Origin: DASUPK01 sp963821705
Lineage (GTDB): Bacteria; Actinomycetota; Thermoleophilia; Solirubrobacterales; 70-9
Assembly: GCA_963821705.1 (NCBI GenBank)
Contig: CAWGEV010000007.1
Coordinates: 620,001-684,000 of the forward strand
Reading direction: 5' to 3'
DNA: 64,000 bases
Position 1 is the stretch's first letter. Every line of letters starts with the position of its first letter. Both the position numbers and the translations under genes were made by a program. Of this stretch, positions 37,601 through 46,178 are shown piece by piece. The notes beneath the pieces were generated by a model that was not told the origin of the DNA, made no database searches, and worked only from the letters and a program-made list of their open reading frames with translations.

Positions 37601-38280
37601 GGCTACTTCCCCTGCAACGCCGACGGCAACGAGCTGGTCGTCTTCGACCCCGAGGACCCCGAGCGCGAGCTCGAGCGCCTCGTCTTCCCGCGCCAGCCCA
37701 AGCACGACCGGATCTGCCTGACCGACTTCTTCCGGCCGCTCGAGGACGGCAAGCCGCCCGGCGAGCGCGACGTCGTCGCGCTCCAGGGCGTCACCGTCGG
37801 CCCCGAGGTCACCGAGCTGATGGCGAAGCTCGAGGCCGACGGCGAGTTCGCCGAGCAGCTCTACGTCCACGGGCTCGGCGTGCAGTCGGCCGAGGGGCTG
37901 GCCGAGTGGCTGCACTCCGAGGTCCGCCGCGAGCTCGGCATCGAGCCCGACCAGGGCCGCCGCTACTCCTGGGGCTACCCCGCCTGCCCGGACCAGTCCG
38001 AGCACGAGAAGGTCTGGCGCCTGCTCGGCCTCGAGGAGATCGGGATGACCCTCTCCGGCGGCTACGCGGTGATGCCCGAGCAGTCGACGGTGGCGATCGT
38101 CGCCCACCACCCGCAGGCCGTCTACTTCGGCATGAAGTCCGGCTTCATCCCGAAGGAGAAGGCGCCCGACGAGCTGATCGCCGGCACCGAGCGCGGCGGC
38201 GAGCTGCCGCCCGAGTCCGACCCGCCGACGGCGCGGTCGCGGCGGAGGCCGCCGGCAGCCGGAGCCCGCCGGCCGGCTAG
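34674..38280 (+). CDS. metH: Cobalamin-dependent methionine synthase (frame-shifted)
   Basis: A full-length, about 1200-residue MetH. The homocysteine domain has VVVFDGGMGATLEQFDLTQE and the zinc ligands in GLNCSTGPED and GGCCGTTPDHI. The folate domain has TLVGERVNSQGSRAAKELLL and VLDVCVALTERQDEDEQM. A cap domain and the cobalamin domain follow, with the cobalt-ligand motif GDVHDIGKSLVNTILTNNGY, LSALLVSTSKQM and IGGAAINRDFG. The activation domain has the AdoMet site RYSWGYPACPDQSEHEKVWR and ends near SGFIPKEKAPDELI. About 15 single extra bases split the frame (for example near 34942, 34993, 35045, 35254, 35975, 36385, 36437, 36606, 37207, 37290 and 38225). The stop shares CTAG with the convergent gene's stop. 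Confidence 0.92.
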
Positions 38281-40627
38281 GCGGAGACCCGCTCCGGCGC
38301 GGTCTCGCGCTCGGCGCGCCCGCGGGCGCTCGGGCGAGCTCGCACCGGGGCCGCCGAGAGCGCGCGGACGCGCATGTCGGACCAGGTCAGGCCCTCGCGG
38401 ACCAGCGCCGGGACGCCCGAGCGCGACGGCGGTGGCGATCTCGACCGCCTGCAGGATGACGCCGTAGGCGAGCGCGTCGGCGGCGTTGATGCCGAAGCCC
38501 TGGTGCAGGACGCTGATGATCGCCAGCTGGAAGATGCCGATGTTCGACGGCGTCGCCGGCACGACCGCGGTGACGTTGACGGCGAAGAGGACAGGCCGCC
38601 GCGGCGCCGATCGCGACCTGGTGGTCGAGGCCGAGCGCCGCGAACAGCGCCCAGCAGGCGGAGAGCTGGAGGAACCAGGCGAAGAGCTGCGCGGCCGCGG
38701 CGAACGAGCCCCTTGCGCGGATCGCGGAAGACCGTCAGGCCCTTGCGCGCCTGCTGACAGCGCGCCGGCGCACGGCGCCTGATGGCCCGGGCGATCCGGC
38801 CCTGGCCGTTCGACCTTGCACCACCGACGGCGCCATCAGGACCGCCAGCAGGACCAGCAGCGGCGCGGTCGAGACCAGGAAGAGCTTCTTGGTGCTCGCC
38901 TGGAAGAGGTCGGTGGTCGAGACGATGATCCCGCCGAGCAGCACCAGCGCCAGGATGTTGAGCGCCGTCTGCGAGACGAGGGTGCCGATCAGGACCGGGA
39001 AGGTCTCGCGCATCCGGCCGATGTGCCGGGAGAGGACCATCGCCCTGGCGGGCTCGCCGAGGCGGGCCGGCAAGGTCGCCGACATCAGCACCCCGATCAT
39101 CGTCGCCGAGGTCACGTCGCGGCGGCGGACGTGGTAGCGGGGCAGCGCGGCGCGGGCGATCGCGAACCAGGAGGCGGCGCGGGCGAACATCGCGGCCGAC
39201 CATCAGGGCGCAGGCGATCAGCACCCACTTGAGGTCGGAGTCGATGATGTTGCTCGCGACCTGGTCGACGCCGATCCGCCGCGCGGCCAGGGCCGTCAGG
39301 CCGAGGCCGAGCACGCCGGCGACCGCGACGCCGGCCTTGCGGGCGACGCGCTTGCCGCGGCCGCCGCTGCGGCCGTGCGCAGCGGCTCGAGGGAGGGCAG
39401 CCGCTGCGCGGGCGCGCTTCGGCCCGCCGTCGATCCGGACCAGGCCGGTGCGGCGGGCGACGCCTCCGGCGGCCAGATCGGCGGCCGGGGCGGGCTCGAT
39501 CGCCCGCTCGTAGACCTCGGTCGACCTCGTCGGCGATCCGCGGCCAGGCGTAGCGCTCGGCGCTGCGGCGGCCGGCCTCGCCCATCGCGCGCGATCCGCT
39601 CGGGCTCGTGCGCGAGCAGCTGCAGCTCCTCGGCGAGCGCCTGCGGGTCGGCCGGGCGGCACGAGGATGCCGTCGACGCCGTTGGTGACGACGTCGCTGT
39701 AGCCGGCGATCGCGGAGGCGATCACGCCGGTGCCGGCGGCCATCGCCTCGATCAGGACCATGCCGAAGCTCTCGCCGGCGAGCGACGGCGCGCAGAGCAG
39801 GTCCGCCTCGCCGAGCTGGCGCCAGAGGACCGAGTCGGAGACCTTGCCGAGCACGTCGATGTGGTTCATCAGGTCCGGGTCGGCGACCCAGCGGGAGATC
39901 TCCTCCGGATCGGCGCCGACCACGGTCAGCCGCGAGGGCACGTGCTCGACCAGCGCCTGGAAGGCGGCGAGCAGGACCGGCAGGCCCTTGCGCTCCTCGG
40001 CGCGGCCGACGAAGAGCAGCCGCAGCTCGTCGCTCGGCGGCTTCGGCCCCTGCGGCGCGGCCTCGATGTCGACGCCGTTCGGGACGATCGTGTACTCGCC
40101 GCCGAACCAGCGGCGGCCCGTCCAGGCGGCGGCCTCGGAGACGGCGATCCGCGCCGAGAGCTGGTTGAAGCGGCGGCGAGCGCCGAGCAGCGTCGCGAGG
40201 TGGTTCGGGAAGGCCTTGGTCGAGTAGGCGTGGAAGGTGCCGACGACCGGCGCGCCGCGGAAGGCCATCGCGTCCCAGCCGACGAGCGGCGCGAGCGGCT
40301 CGTGCACGTGGACGACGTCGAAGTTGCCGGCGCGGAGCTCGCGGCGCAGCGCGATGCGGGCCCTCCGGGAAGGCCGAGAGGTTCGAGACGGCGCCGTTCG
40401 CCCCGAAGCCGATCGTGCGTCCGAGCGGGATCAGGTAGTCGGGGGCCTCCCGCAACTCGGGATGGGAGCGGTGCAGGCGGCGGCTGATGCGGTCCGGGCG
40501 GATCCCACGGGGCGAGGACGCGAACGTGATCTCCCCGGGCGATGAACTGCTCCGCCAGCGCCTCAACGTGCCTGTTCACGCCTCCCTGATAGGTCCAGGA
40601 ATAGGGCGAGACGAGCGCAATGCGCAT
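38277..40627 (-). CDS. Fusion of a GT4 glycosyltransferase and a flippase-like (LPG-synthase TM) domain (frame-shifted)
   Basis: It starts at ATG 40627 (RIALVSPYSWTYQGGVNRHV). The first 380 residues are a GT-B glycosyltransferase of family 4: APVVGTFHAYSTKAFPNHLA, VPNGVDIEAAPQG, LLFVGRAEERKGLPVLLAAF and the donor-site GESFGMVLIEAMAAGTGVIA. After a Pro/Arg-rich linker the rest is a polytopic domain like the LPG-synthase transmembrane/AglD family: MIGVLMSATLPARLGEPARA, VLIGTLVSQTALNILALVLL, VVPATPSNIGIFQLAIISVL. No stop separates the halves in the longest frame, so a fusion is likely. A lost stop at a frame error cannot be excluded. It probably acts in mannolipid-type envelope glycolipid assembly. 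Confidence 0.7.
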
Positions 40628-40722
40628 TGCGCCAGGGTACCGGTACCGCTGGTTGTGGCTTAGTGGCGGAGGTCACACCTCGTTCACTTACCCGCGCTGG
40701 GCTCTCCGCATTACGCGGACTT

Positions 40723-42618
40723 CTACGGATCCGTGCCTGGCGCCTGGGCCCAGGCGAAGGCGAGCGCGGCGCCCAGGGCGAGCGATCCGAGCACGAGAAA
40801 GGTCGCTCCGGAGTCGTTGACGAGCACGCCGACGACGACCGCGGCACAGGCGCCGATGAAGCCCGCGCGGGCGAAGGGGCGCCGGCCCGCAGCCAGGCGT
40901 CGATCCGGCGCCACCTGGCGATCGCAAGCGCAAACCCCGCAATGACGAGCCAGAAGAGGGGGTTGGCGGCCGCCTGGGCGAAATCGTGGGCCGAGAGCTC
41001 GAGGCGCCGCTGGGCGATGTCGGCGAGGCTCGCCGCGCACCGCCGGCGTCGAGCACCGAGCGGGTCAGGTGCGCGTTGCCGCCGGAGACGAGGTCGATGA
41101 GGGCGAGCAGGGCCGAGCGCGCCGATGGGCACCGCGATCAGCGCCGCCAGCGAGCCGCCAGGTCGCGGGCCGCCGCCCGGACGCCGTGAGATCACGACGG
41201 CGGCGACCGCCGCGCCCACCGGCAGCACGATCGCGGCGCCGACGTCGGCCCCGAAGCGTCCGGCGGCGAAGACCAGGGCCGCCACGGCGCCGGCGACCGA
41301 GGAACGCGGCGATCGCCGGCGTCGCCGGTCGACCCGCCGCGTCGCCGTCAGCGCCGCCCCGACCGCCACGGGGACCATCACCGCGATCAGCGCCTCGAGC
41401 TCGTTGCCGATCCCGTAGAAGCGGACGCCGAAGATCGGGTTCGGCCCGAGCAGCGAGAGCTTCGTCAGCCCCGACCCTGCGATGACGTCGATCGCGTACG
41501 CGATCACCGTGATCGCGCAGGCGATCGCCAGCGCCCACCAGCCCCGACGCGAAGCGACACCGTCAGGGCCGCCAGCGCCGCGGCGCCGAACCCGACCAGC
41601 AGTCCCTCCGCCGACCGCGCTCGGCTCGATCGCGGCGCCGGCGAGCAGCATCAGCGGCATGTAGGCGAACGCAGAGCGCCAGCCAGGCCATCGCCACGCC
41701 GCCGCAGGCCGAGCACGACCGCGGTTGACCGCGAATCGCGACCAGGATCCAGGCCGACAAGGCAGCCGATCACGACCGGCGCCCGCCGATCGGGGATGAC
41801 CGCCATCCGGTTCGCCCGAGTCCTCGAATCGCACCCGGATCGATCGATCCCTCGAGCCCGGATCGGCTCCCCGTTCATCGCCGACGGGATTGTCGATGCC
41901 GAACCGTCGCAGGATCGTCGGCGCGATGTCGGTCGAGAGGACGTAGCCGTCGGTGCGCGTCGAGTCCGAGGTCAGCTCACCGTCGAACCCTCGTCCGACG
42001 ATGCCGATCGGCACGATCTCGTCGCCGCGGGACGGCTCAGCGAACGCAATCAGGAGGCTCGTCGCGCCCGCAATGCCGGTCGGCCTGTTTCGCGGGCCTC
42101 ACCGATTCCGCCGGCGAACACGGCTGACGGCTGCCGACCGTTGGCCATGCCCACCAGCGCCGTCCCGGCGCGCCGCGATCAGGCCGGCGGACTCCGCCGC
42201 GGGCGCCGACTCGGACCGGACATCCCGCGGACAAGCAGGCTCGACGCGAGCAGGCCGGGAACGATCTCCGCGGGGGCGCTGTCGGCTCGCTGGACGATCT
42301 GCTGCCAGTGCGGCACTCGGAAGAGGAAGTCCCGCAGCGGCGGCAACGGCCGGTCATAGAGGGCGTCGTCGACGCGGTTGCCCTGCGAGATGTCCAGGTA
42401 GGTCTGCTCGGCGGGACCTCGGCCGATCCCGGTGCTCATCAGGCCCGGCGAGAGATCCGCGGCCGGCCAAGTTGCTCCGACGGTCGTGTCCGGCGGCAGG
42501 AGCATGCACGATCACGCTCGGCGCGAGGCGACGTGATCGGGGCTTCTCGACTCCCTGCCGCGCTGCGGGCGCCGCCAACCCGCACAGCCAGCGCCCCGGC
42601 CGCGAGAGCGGCGGCCAT
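40723..42618 (-). CDS. Polytopic membrane protein with an N-terminal alkaline-phosphatase-like domain (frame-shifted)
   Basis: About 620 residues. The N-terminus is an alanine-rich probable signal. The outward domain reads LSPGLMSTGIGRGPAEQTYL and later PIGIVGRGFDGELTSDSTRT followed by DGYVLSTDIAPTILRRFGID. The s-T-D-i-a-P-T-i-L motif is the hallmark of the alkaline phosphatase/phosphopentomutase superfamily. The C-terminal half has about ten helices, including WWALAIACAITVIAYAIDVI, GIGNELEALIAVMVPVAVGA and GACAAVVVGVLVNDSGATFL. Actinobacteria carry such proteins with unknown substrates. Its start is only 13 bases from the divergent hemQ start, and an upstream GTG at 42645 with a better signal-like n-region (RSATRRRV) is an alternative. 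It lies 95 bases upstream of the glycosyltransferase. Confidence 0.55.
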
Positions 42619-42631
42619 TACCCTTCGTCTC

Positions 42632-43364
42632 GTGGCCGACCGCACGTTCGTCAAGTTCACGTTCTTCAAGCTCGACCCCGCCTGGCGCGGCGCTCCGCCG
42701 AGGAGCGGGCGACCGACAAGGCCGAGTTCCTGGCGGCCTGCGAGGACTTCGCCGAGGACCGCTCGCTGCGAGCGTATTCGACGGTCGGCACCCGCGGCGA
42801 CACCGACCTGATGCTGCTCAGCCAGAGCCCCGATCCTCGAGGACATCCACACGTTCCACGTCGTCCTCAGCCAGAGCGGCCTCGCCCGCTGGGCGACCAT
42901 CCCCTACTCCTACCTGGCGATGACCAAGCCGTCGCCCTACTCGGAGCAGCGAGTCTCGCCAGGAGATCTGCGTCTCCGACCGCAAGTACCTCTTCGTCTA
43001 TCCCGCTCGACAAGAAGCGCGAGTGGTACGGCCTGCCGCTCGAGGAGCGCCGCCGGATCATGACCAACCACATCGAGGTCGGCCGCCGCTACCCCGAGAT
43101 CTCGATCAACACCGCCTACTCCTTCGGCCTCGACGACCAGGAGTTCGTCGTCTCCTTCGAGGGCGACGAGCCGGGCGAGTTCCTCGATCTCGTCCAGGAG
43201 CTGCGCGGCGACCGAGTCGAGCGCCTACACGCTGCGCGACACGCCGATCTTCACCTGCGTCTCGATGTCGCTCGGGCCGCGCGCTCGACGCGCTCGACGG
43301 CACGGCCGCGACCGCCGTCACCCCGCCGCGTAGCCCACCCACTACCCTTTCCGGCTCGCTGTGA
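42632..43364 (+). CDS. hemQ: Coproheme decarboxylase / chlorite-dismutase family protein (frame-shifted)
   Basis: About 240 residues starting with GTG at 42632 (ADRTFVKFTFFKLDPAWR). Family marks are CEDFAEDRSLRAYSTVGTRG, DTDLMLLSQSP, then in another frame MTKPSPYSEQR, and PLDKKREWYGLPLEERRRIM. The proximal-histidine region is TNHIEVGRRYPEISINTAYS, followed by GLDDQEFVVSFEGDEPGEF. HemQ (ChdC) converts coproheme to haem b, the last step of the Gram-positive haem route. Breaks are at about 42.69, 42.83, 42.96, 43.0, 43.22 and 43.27 kb. Its stop overlaps the GTG of the next gene, a ferredoxin reductase-like flavoprotein. Confidence 0.82.
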
Positions 43365-44802
43365 TCGGAACTGAGGACAAGCCGCTGCGCGTCGCCATCG
43401 TCGGCTCCGGCCCGGCCGGCTTCTACACGGCCGAGCACGTGCTCAAGCACGAGGGGACCCACGCCGAGGTCGACATGTTCGACCGCCTGCCGACGCCCGT
43501 ACGGGCTGGTCCGCTTCGGCGTCGCGCCCGACCACCCGAAGATCAAGTCGGTGATCCGCGTCTACGAGAAGACCGCCGCCCGCCCCGAGTTCCGCTTCTT
43601 CGGCAACGTCGAGGTCGGCACGCGACATCACGGTCGACGAGCTGCGCGAGCGCTACCACGCGGTCGTCTTCGCCTACGGCGCCGCGACCGACCGCCAGCT
43701 CGGCATCCCCGGCGAGGACCTGCCCGGCTCGCACCCGGCCACCGAGTTCGTCAACTGGTACAACGCCCACCCCGATTTCGCCGACCGCGAGTTCGACCTC
43801 TGCTGCGAGCGCGTCGTCGTGATCGGCAACGGCAACGTCGCCGCCGACGTCGCCCGGATGCTGGCGCTGACCCGCGACGAGCTCGCGCGAGACCGACACC
43901 GCCGACCACGCGATCGAGGCCTTCTCACGGCAGCGGCGTCAAGGAGATCCTCGTGCTCGGCCGCCGCGGGCCCGCCCAGGCGGCCTTCACCAACCCCGAG
44001 GTCCGCGAGCTCGGCGAGATGATGAACGCCGACATCGACATCGACGCCGGCGAGATGGAGCTGGACGAGATCAGCCGCGAGTGGCTCGAGTCCGACGACG
44101 CCGACCCGACCAACCGCCGCAACGTCGAGATCTTCACCGACTTCTCCGGCCGCGAGCCCGAGGGCAAGACGCAAGAAGATCGCGCTCCGCTTCCTGCGCT
44201 CGCCCGTCGAGATCCAGGGCGACGGCAAGGTCGAGCGGATCGTGATCGGCAAGAACGAGCTGCGAGCGCGACGACGCCGGCCGCATCCGCGCCGTCGACA
44301 CGGGCGAGCGCGAGACGATCGAGTGCGGCCTGGTGCTGCGCTCGATCGGCTACAAGGGCATCCCGATCGAGGGCGTTCCCTTCGACGAGCGGGCCGGGGC
44401 CGATCCGCAACGACCGGCGGGCGGTGACCGACGACGGCGAGGGCAGCCAGGTGCCCGGCCTCTACGCGGTCGGCTGGATCAAGCGCGGCCCCTCCGGCGT
44501 GATCGGCACGAACAAGAAGGACGCGCAGGAGACCGTCGACAAGCTCTTCGAGGATCTCGAGGCCGGCAAGGTCCCCGAGGCCGAGCTCGCCTCCGACCGT
44601 GGCTCGATCGAGGCGCTGCTCGAACGAGCGCAAGCCCGACCACGTCACCTTCGAGGGCTGGCAGGCGATCGACGCCGCCGAGGTCGAGGCCGGGAAGCCG
44701 CACGGCCGCCCGCGCGTGAAGTTCTGCCGCGTCGAGGAGCTTATGGAGGCGTCCAGAACCATGGCCGTGTCCTCCGCTTCGCATCCGGGCGCGGCCGGGT
44801 AG
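43361..44802 (+). CDS. Ferredoxin/adrenodoxin reductase-like FAD oxidoreductase (FprA type; frame-shifted)
   Basis: About 470 residues. The FAD-binding motif is LRVAIVGSGPAGFYTAEHVL. The adrenodoxin-reductase signature follows as GLVRFGVAPDHPKIKSVIRV (after one extra base near 43500). The NADPH-binding motif is VVVIGNGNVAADVARMLAL, and VLGRRGPAQAAFTNPEVREL is also typical. The C-terminal part has VPGLYAVGWIKRGPSGVIGT with NKKDAQETVDKL, the FAD-contacting closing motif. The family passes electrons from NADPH to ferredoxin. The position next to hemQ and Fe-S assembly genes suggests reducing power for haem or Fe-S biogenesis. Breaks occur near 43.50, 43.62, 43.89, 43.93, 44.17, 44.26, 44.40 and 44.63 kb. 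The exact 3' end is uncertain. Confidence 0.82.
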
Positions 44803-44804
44803 GG

Positions 44805-45035
44805 ATGGCGCTCGTCGACGACGTCAAGACGCTGATCGAGGGCGCCCTGCCAGGTTCGACGGTCGAGGTGATCGACGAGGGCGGCGGCGATCACCTGCGC
44901 GTGAACGTCACGGCCTCGCAGTTCGAGGGCCTGAACCGCATCGACCAGCACCGGCTGGTCAAGAGCGCCGTCCGCGAGCGCTCGGACACGGGCGAGCTGC
45001 ACTCGCTCTCCATCAGGACCTCGGTTCCCGAGTAG
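44805..45035 (+). CDS. BolA family protein
   Basis: A 76-residue BolA/IbaG-like protein: ALVDDVKTLIEGALPGSTVE, VIDEGGGDHLRVNVTASQFE and GLNRIDQHRLVKSAVRERSD, with the conserved His in GDHL and the RxxHRLV signature. BolA proteins bind a shared [2Fe-2S] cluster with monothiol glutaredoxins. A monothiol glutaredoxin gene follows 31 bases downstream, which supports that role. ATG 44805 begins two bases after the reductase stop. Confidence 0.85.
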   Translation: MALVDDVKTLIEGALPGSTVEVIDEGGGDHLRVNVTASQFEGLNRIDQHRLVKSAVRERSDTGELHSLSIRTSVPE

Positions 45036-45066
45036 CCGGGATTGGCGGGCGGCCAGGCTGCGTATA

Positions 45067-45477
45067 GTGAGTGGCGTGACTGAACCTCTCAAGGAACGGG
45101 TCGAGCAGCTGATCGCCGAGAACCGCGTGCTGCTGATGATGAAGGGCACCCCCGAGGCCCCCGCCTGCGGCAACTCCATGCGGGCCATCGCCGCAATCGA
45201 GCCCTACGGGGTCGAGTACGCGGCCCTCGACGTGCTTCCGGCGCTCGAGCCGCTGCGCCAGGTCACCGGCGAGATCGCCGACTGGCGCACCTTCCCCCAG
45301 CTCTACGTCAACGGCCAGCTCGTCGGCGGCGCTGACATCGTGGAGGAGATGAACGAGTCCGGGGAGCTCGCCGGGCTGCTCGGGGTCGAGCAGCCCGAGG
45401 GCCAGCCGATGTCCGCCAAGCAGGAACTCAAGGCGGGCGACCCGCAGCAGAGCCCGCCGATTCAGATCGAGCGCTAG
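45067..45477 (+). CDS. Grx4-type monothiol glutaredoxin with CGNS active site
   Basis: A 136-residue monothiol glutaredoxin. LKERVEQLIAENRVLLMMKG, TPEAPACGNSMRAIAAIEPY and FPQLYVNGQLVGGADIVEEM give the typical fold and the glutathione-binding residues. The classic CGFS motif reads CGNS here, seen directly near 45168. The C-terminal 30 residues (QPEGQPMSAKQELKAGD) are an extension. Two GTG starts are possible, 45067 or 45076. The family carries [2Fe-2S] clusters and partners with BolA, whose gene is immediately upstream, and with A-type carriers such as the convergent ErpA-like gene downstream. Confidence 0.85.
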   Translation: MSGVTEPLKERVEQLIAENRVLLMMKGTPEAPACGNSMRAIAAIEPYGVEYAALDVLPALEPLRQVTGEIADWRTFPQLYVNGQLVGGADIVEEMNESGELAGLLGVEQPEGQPMSAKQELKAGDPQQSPPIQIER

Positions 45478-45493
45478 TCCCCAGCCCGGAGCG

Positions 45494-45868
45494 CTAGACC
45501 GTGGCGGCCTGCTCGGCCGCGTCTTCCTTGACCTGGAAGGAAGAGCCGCAGCCACAGGCCGCGACGACGTTCGGGTTGTTGACCGAGAAGCCGGCGCCCT
45601 GCAGGCCGTCGACCCAGTCGACCTCGGAGCCGAAGACGAACTGCATGCTCGTCTTGTCGACGACTACCGCGACGCCCTGGTTCTCGAAGCGGTGGTCGTC
45701 CTCCTTGGGGGAGTCGAAGGCGAGGGCGTACTGGAACCCGGAGCAGCCGCCGCCGCGAACCGCGACGCGAAGGGCCTGCTCGGACCCGTTCTCCTGCTCG
45801 CCGAGCAGCTCCTTGATCTTGCCCGCCGCCTTGTCGGACAGCGTGATGGGCTGAAGGTTCTCACTCAT
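45494..45868 (-). CDS. A-type iron-sulfur carrier (HesB/IscA/ErpA family)
   Basis: A 124-residue Fe-S carrier. PITLSDKAAGKIKELLGEQE opens the fold, and the three metal-binding cysteines are present in VRGGGCSGFQYALAF and in the C-terminal ACGCGSSFQV. The DDHRFENQGVAVVVD loop is also typical. These proteins hand [4Fe-4S] clusters to target enzymes. The ATG at 45868 lies within the last eight bases of the upstream glutaredoxin/GST-like gene, so the two are translationally coupled. A longer in-frame start at 45928 would add an unrelated segment and is not preferred. Confidence 0.9.
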   Translation of the reverse strand: MSENLQPITLSDKAAGKIKELLGEQENGSEQALRVAVRGGGCSGFQYALAFDSPKEDDHRFENQGVAVVVDKTSMQFVFGSEVDWVDGLQGAGFSVNNPNVVAACGCGSSFQVKEDAAEQAATV

Positions 45869-46178
45869 CGACAGCCATTGTAGACCCCCCATCCGCGGCT
45901 CCATCAGGGTTTTGTCCGGATTCCCCACCGTAGCGCCACTCCAGGTACTCCCGGATCCGGTGCGAGTCGTTGACGACCTCGTCGCCGTCGACGAGCACCG
46001 GCACGTACTGCAGGCCCGTCAGCTCCACTATCTCCGGGCGGCTCTTTCGCCGGTACGGGACGCGCTCCGTCCGATACTCCAGCCCGAGCTTCTGGAGCCT
46101 GCGCGCCACCGCGCCGCAGGGGCAGAGCACGTTCGTGCGGGTCGGGCAGCGGTAGAGGACTCTGCGGGGCTCGGCCAT
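45861..46178 (-). CDS. Glutaredoxin / glutathione S-transferase N-terminal domain protein
   Basis: A 105-residue thioredoxin-fold protein starting at ATG 46178: AEPRRVLYRCPTRTNVLCPC (redox motif CPCG), then ARRLQKLGLEYRTERVPYRR and ELTGLQYVPVLVDGDEVVND, where YVPVLVDGD is the cis-proline glutathione-site strand. It ends SHRIREYLEWRYGGE. It lacks the helical GST domain. Its end overlaps the start of the ErpA-like gene by eight bases, and its start overlaps a stop of the upstream epimerase gene (TGATG). The role is probably thiol or Fe-S related. Confidence 0.78.
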   Translation of the reverse strand: MAEPRRVLYRCPTRTNVLCPCGAVARRLQKLGLEYRTERVPYRRKSRPEIVELTGLQYVPVLVDGDEVVNDSHRIREYLEWRYGGESGQNPDGAADGGSTMAVDE

